Source of the DNA: Cycas panzhihuaensis
Taxonomy: Eukaryota; Cycadophyta
DNA: 64,000 nucleotides
Assembly: GCA_023213395.1 (NCBI GenBank)
Contig: CM041465.1
Location: 229,159,741-229,223,740, forward strand
Direction: 5' to 3'
A model generated the notes under the pieces. That model saw nothing but the letters and a program-made list of their open reading frames with translations. It was not told the origin of the DNA and did no database searches. Both the position numbers and the translations under genes were made by a program. This document shows positions 59,101-64,000 of the stretch, in pieces; the stretch's first letter is position 1, and every line of letters starts with the position of its first letter.

Positions 59101-62100
59101 GGGACTCTTTACTAACGCATGTGAGAGGTCTAGATATTCTTACATATAATTCTAATAAGCCTCTCATATTCCTAAAGGTAAATAGAAAGAGAAGTAAATT
59201 GTCTCAATAAGATGAATAATAGTCACTCAATTATTCTAACCACATATAGTTAGGATAATCGCCCACTACTAAATCACATGAAACATGATGAAGACAACCC
59301 AACCTCCAGTACAAGACTATCCTTACTTCATCGTTGATGAAACAGATTGAAATTTACATAGTCCCTCCTTGAGAATAGGCATGTAACTATGTGTTTTTTA
59401 ATTGTAATATACACAACATCAAAGCCTAACTAGATGAGATAACCTATGATCCATAGGTTTGGGGACTCATGATAATGTGTGTAATTCATAAACCAACTAG
59501 ATATTCCAATGCAAGCAAACCTTCAAATAACCCTTTCTTTTTTATTTCTTTTTAAATTTTATTTAAGGACCTAATTAGGATAAAAAGAGAAAAAAGAAGA
59601 GGTATAAAAGAGATATGAGATTGATGTAAAAATACAAAAGTAGCCACATACTTCTCCATGCTTCATGCTCTAAGATTAATGCATAAATATACAAGCAAGC
59701 AAGTATCTCTCTATGCTTTGTTTCTCAAAATGAGATATAAGGAGATAAGAGGCCTTTTCTCTTTATTTTAAAGTAACAAAACATAAAACAAAAGGTTCCT
59801 TTCTCTTTTGGTTTTGGTAAGATTAAATATAAAATTGATAAAGAAAAAGGAGTTAGGAATTCACCTTCTAGCACATTTTTTAATTCCTCATCTTATTTGC
59901 TTTTTCTTACTTAGGTTTAAATGGCTAGCATTTCCCCTACTCTATAAGCAGTTTTTGATTGGTAGGAATGGACATGAGAACTCTAGGTTGTAAACATTGC
60001 TATATATAAAGAAATAGGTATTCCAGGCTTCCTTAATCTACACAATTAGTTGATGAATGGAAACTATAATATATTATAGTAAATTAAATGCTAACTAAAA
60101 ATTGATAACATTAAATCCTTTCAAGAAATTTTAGGTACAAAGAAGCCTCAAAAATAGCTAATCAACACCATAAATAATGAAATTAACTCCCTAATTCTCC
60201 ATGGGCACCTTTAGGGGGGAAAAATATAGTTAGAGAAGAAAAAACCATGTTAAAAGGAGATCAATCATATGAAAATTAGTAAATAAATTAAAAAATAGTC
60301 AAATAGAACGAGTTGTAAAAATGGTTGAAAACATATGATTTAGTGGGTTTTGCCATAGATTTGCCATGGTAGTAGGCTCTTTAGTTCTCATCTCTAGTGG
60401 TCCAAGTTATTCCTAACATGAAACCAACATCTTCTTCCTCCAATTAGCTCTATAATCAAATCAACATAAACACATAAAAGTAAATAAGAATATTGATAAT
60501 ATTTTGACAACACTTCTTTATAGAAATTATTCTCCCCTTATCCATGGAATGGAAGGGCATTTATGGAAGGTTCCTACGTGGTTTAGGGCCTATGGGTTTG
60601 ATTAAAACTATGGGTGTAGCCCATGGCTTTTCCAATGGGTTTATTAGAGATATTACTCCCATTGCTAGGATTACTTCTACTATGGATGTATTTGGAGATG
60701 TATTTACTCCCTAACTACTAACTCTATGGGGAAATTAACATCTCAATCACTTTTGACTTATAGTATAATAAATTCCCCCTAAATAACATATAAAATGGTT
60801 GGATGTAAGTTGAAAAAGTTTTGAATTTTATTACAAAATTTTGCTATCTATAAAATCACACAGCTTAGTTGCGACAAGCTGTAATAATCTATAACAATTT
60901 GTGATAAACTATGACAACCTGTGACATAGAAAATATTATCAACTTAAAATGGTCATAAATTTTATACTTGATGCCTATTTTTGGACTTCTGCCTATTATT
61001 TTGAAGCTATTGACATGCTACACAAGTTGATATAAGTCTCTCATGCTCAAATGAGGCCAATAAAAAGAACCCCTTGAAATTATGACATATCTCACCTTTT
61101 ATCACCTTTAATACCACTTTAACTTTAAATTATCATATCTCCCTTATCTATTAGTTGTTTTAAGCCTAGTATCACTTGTTTTACATGTAATCATGGAGAT
61201 ATATACAATGGGATTAGTAAAATGGCAAATTGCATTCAAATTAAAAGTTAAAATTTTAAAATAAGGTATGAAATTCCTTTAAAAAAAGGTAAAAAATGAG
61301 AAAAATGAAGGTAGAAAAAGGCGCTCAAGGAGCCCATGGTATGCCTGGGAGCTATTTCTCATCAAATAGGGCTCAAATACATGATTCTTGTTATTCTCAT
61401 AATAGATAGATTATCATAAGCAAAGTACATAGATACCTATCTCTAAATAGAAGGCAAACATTAGTATGCATATACATCCAAAACATGAAATTAATTAAAA
61501 TGTAAATGACAAATGCATACCACTCTTACCTTTATTTTGATAGAGTATCAAAATTTTCATTTTTAGGAAATAACTATTCCTTTATAATTTTATCATTATA
61601 TTGCATTAAAAGGTCCCTCATCCTATGTTCAACAGCATCCCATAGTTAATTTAATACATGAAGTCCTTAATTCCAAATTCTTTATAAGAGAAATATCAAT
61701 CCCATTTTAGACCCTTCATTCAAATCCCAATTCTCACCTAGTTTCTTCCCTTGTAAAATCTTCTTCTCATAAATATATTGTATATCACCTTCTATTTTCT
61801 TTTTACTAAGCTTAATCTCTTAGTTTAAATTTTATTCATTTATATTATAAAGCTTTATCACTTTTATCTCCTCCTCCCAAGTTGCCTTATAAGCAATATT
61901 ATTTTCTATCATCTTTTTTTTTTATATAATGATTTGACTTTTCTAGGATCCTTATCAAAAGCCCTTTTTTATAAAGAACACCTATCCCTTATCCCTTATT
62001 CGTCGCTTATAAAACATTTATCTCCTACGTTTTCTTATAAATCCTTTATTGTTCACCTTGTTCACCTTGTATTACCTATTCCATCCATATCCTTATCTAC

Positions 62101-62299
62101 AAATCACTCATATTTATTGCTTATCCATACCCCATCTCTATAGAATATTTGATCTACTTTGATATACCATATTAATACTGTGTATAAACAAAATATATAT
62201 CAACCATTAATATGTTCATCAATATGTGGAATAATCATATAATCAATTAATAATATAATAGATAATAAGGGAAATAAAAAATGTTAATCATAAAACCAT
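59101..62299. other. Unassigned AT-rich DNA
   Basis: No element boundary or domain was identified. 60540-60720 is GC-richer with Met/Gly/Pro-rich short frames but no motif. 61315-61360 has a GC-richer word (ggcgctcaaggagcccatgg). A 10-bp periodic repeat lies at 60871-60930. The open frame at 61934-62143 is a low-complexity Ser/Leu/His stretch and probably chance. Confidence 0.5.
60871..60930. repeat. Six diverged 10-bp tandem repeats
   Basis: Consecutive decamers gcgacaagct, gtaataatct, ataacaattt, gtgataaact, atgacaacct and gtgacataga share a (g/a)tgacaa-ct pattern in strict 10-bp register. Confidence 0.65.
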
Positions 62300-62543
62300 A
62301 AATATAATACAATGTTGAATATAGAAATCTATAAATAAGAAAAACCACCTCTAAAATCATGTATGAGATCTTATATTAGAAAACCATAACAATTCATCTA
62401 GCCTCATAAAGAAAGCTAGGTGATCTATTTTTTCTTACAATATATATGCCCTTATATACTTGTATTATCTCATCATCAACCAATGATATTTCAACATTAA
62501 ATTAAATATTGCATTGAGTATTCTTAAATTCAATATTTTAGCA
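62300..62543 (-). repeat. Possible 3' LTR end of another minus copia (Cop7)
   Basis: caatattttagca at 62531-62543 followed by ctcctatttaatgtttaatt resembles the LTR end plus polypurine tract of Cop2 and Cop4. The sequence to the right is in the right place for RNase H but I cannot read its motifs. Confidence 0.3.
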
Positions 62544-64000
62544 CTCCTATTTAATGTTTAATTTATGAAACTTCTTAATGCCTTCATAATTAAAGAATCA
62601 TGTATAATATCTCACTTACCTTTATCCTCATATCACTTGTATCAATAAACCAAACTCATATTTATGCTTATTCTCTTATAAAAAAATATCATATAATTTT
62701 TTTCACCACTTGTAAATCATTAAGTAAATATGACTCAAACTGATCATTTTATATGAAGTCTAGCCTCAATAACTTGATATCTTCTACGTGTAAACTATGA
62801 AATAATATTATCAATTTATCAATATACTAAATTATTAATATCCATATAAGACAAAAATTATCTACTAAAATGCATGGGTAACTAGACATTATAATCATTA
62901 GTTGACTAGAAAGTGTTTCTTGTACGTGGTTTATCAACTTCATTAAGAAAAATAATATACCTTAAAAATAAGTTAAATTACTTAACTAAACAAATATGAT
63001 GTAACAAAAGTAGAGTTGAATCTTCTTTCACCTCTTAGCTTATGAGATAGGGGATAACTCATGTGTTATCCCCTATTAATAATTTTGCATGGCTAACCCT
63101 TATAGGTTTCTTTGGTGACTAATCTCTTTCATTCATCTCATCAAACTAACATACTCTATAAACATGGCATACCACTTAGCCCATCAAGTTTATTACAATA
63201 AAGTAGCATATATAATATGTTCCACACCACTTTTCATACGTGGTTATTAGATTTCTAACTGAAAACATATATTTAGTTAGACTCCTAAATAGTTGATTCT
63301 AATTTTAAGGATAACCTATAAGCATTATTGCCAATCAATTTTTTATATAAATAATCTTATAAGATCTCTCATCATCTCATATTAGGTAGGTAACTCTAAA
63401 TATTCTTTATCAAATAATATTCGTTTAATCATTTTAGGTGGTATCAAATGTGCTTCTCATTCATTTGACCAAATTAGATGATCTTTCATCTTTTTATTAA
63501 CTTTTCATCACCATTCAATTAATATGTGTCTTATAATAGGTATTCAAACATTAAATTTATTCATTCTTCTTCTTAGGGGATTAATAATTTCATGTTGAAC
63601 ATATAAATATATCTTCTTTGTTTTTATAAAAAATAAGTTCTCATATGTACTTACTAATATTTGAAATTAAGCTTTAATTTGTAATAAATGAGCCTTAAAT
63701 GTCTTTTTTTTTTTTCATCAAAAATGTATATCCATTTATCAACATGCATCCATATACATCTAGGAACCCTCAAGATCATCAAGTAATGCTAAAATGTGTT
63801 TCAAAAGTCTCAATTAACATGCCAAAATTTATTTACTTAAACATCATTAATTAAAATATCTATAATACAACATCCAAATTATGGCTTATAATTGCTCATT
63901 TTGCCTATCTTTAAGTTTTTATTCTAACAATTTAGATGAAACTTAAATCTAATATCATATTGAAAAGTTATGCTCAAAATAATGTCATTATATTATTAAA
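62544..64000. other. Unassigned AT-rich DNA, possibly Cop7 interior
   Basis: No readable domain. It contains a perfect 12-bp inverted repeat (63047-63076). Near 63703-63714 there is a T run. If Cop7 is real, this would be a very old pol. Confidence 0.4.
63047..63076. repeat. Perfect 12-bp inverted repeat, 6-nt loop
   Basis: ataggggataac, loop tcatgt, then gttatcccctat. The stem is perfect and GC-richer than the flanks. Not followed by a T run on either strand, so not obviously a terminator; it may be the centre of a decayed hairpin transposon. Confidence 0.85.

Noticed and set aside
61934-62143. 69-codon plus-strand frame
   Set aside because: Ser/Leu/His-rich translation of a pyrimidine-rich run without recognisable domain.

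Overview
This window looks like plant nuclear heterochromatin: very AT-rich, with no intact host gene, and filled with decayed LTR retrotransposons inserted into one another. The plant assignment rests on the pairing of Ty1/copia elements (gag-PR-INT-RT-RNaseH order, primer binding sites complementary to initiator tRNA-Met) with Ty3/gypsy elements (one with an INT-linked chromodomain, i.e. a chromovirus), plus a tRNA-derived SINE. I cannot name the species. Element names below are local labels.

Layout. 1-6240: Cop1, a minus-strand copia element cut by the window edge, with a primer site at 5807-5818. 7600-8459: the 3' end of a minus copia (Cop2). 8460-9370: a gag-only element end (TRG), whose gag frame runs straight into the polypurine tract and LTR. 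9371-13157: no gene, with one gypsy-type primer site near 12747. 13158-20486: Cop3, a complete minus copia with 298-bp LTRs and a near-matching 5-bp target duplication. 20492-22324: no gene, with a strong G-rich (minus strand) tract. 22325-36845: a three-layer nest. CopA (minus copia) is split by CopB (23168-36427, minus copia), and CopB is split by Gyp1 (27855-33938, minus chromovirus, exact TAAGG duplication). 37900-43190: Gyp2, a decayed minus gypsy element whose RT is interrupted by a 1.2-kb TA/TG microsatellite. 43970-44138: a SINE with a 12-bp duplication. 46049-52110: Gyp3, a plus-strand gypsy split by LARD1 (46505-50658), a 4.15-kb LTR element without recognisable pol. 52270-57570: Cop4 (minus copia) split by Cop5 (53321-56056), a plus-strand deletion derivative with an exact ATGAA duplication. 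58090-59100: the 3' end of a plus copia (Cop6), same family as CopA. 59100-64000: mostly unassigned AT-rich DNA with a possible copia 3' end near 62543.

Nothing here works as a pathway. Every element is inactive: frames are broken mostly by C-to-T and G-to-A changes (CAA to TAA, CA termini to TA, catalytic D to N, E to K), the pattern expected of deaminated methylcytosine in silenced repeats. The points most worth attention are the gag-only element, the large non-autonomous LARD1, the roughly 2-kb PBS-to-gag leaders in three copia elements, the microsatellite that sits where the RT catalytic box should be, and the SINE. I found no CRISPR, no tRNA or rRNA gene, and no convincing host protein-coding gene. 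All alignments were done by eye.
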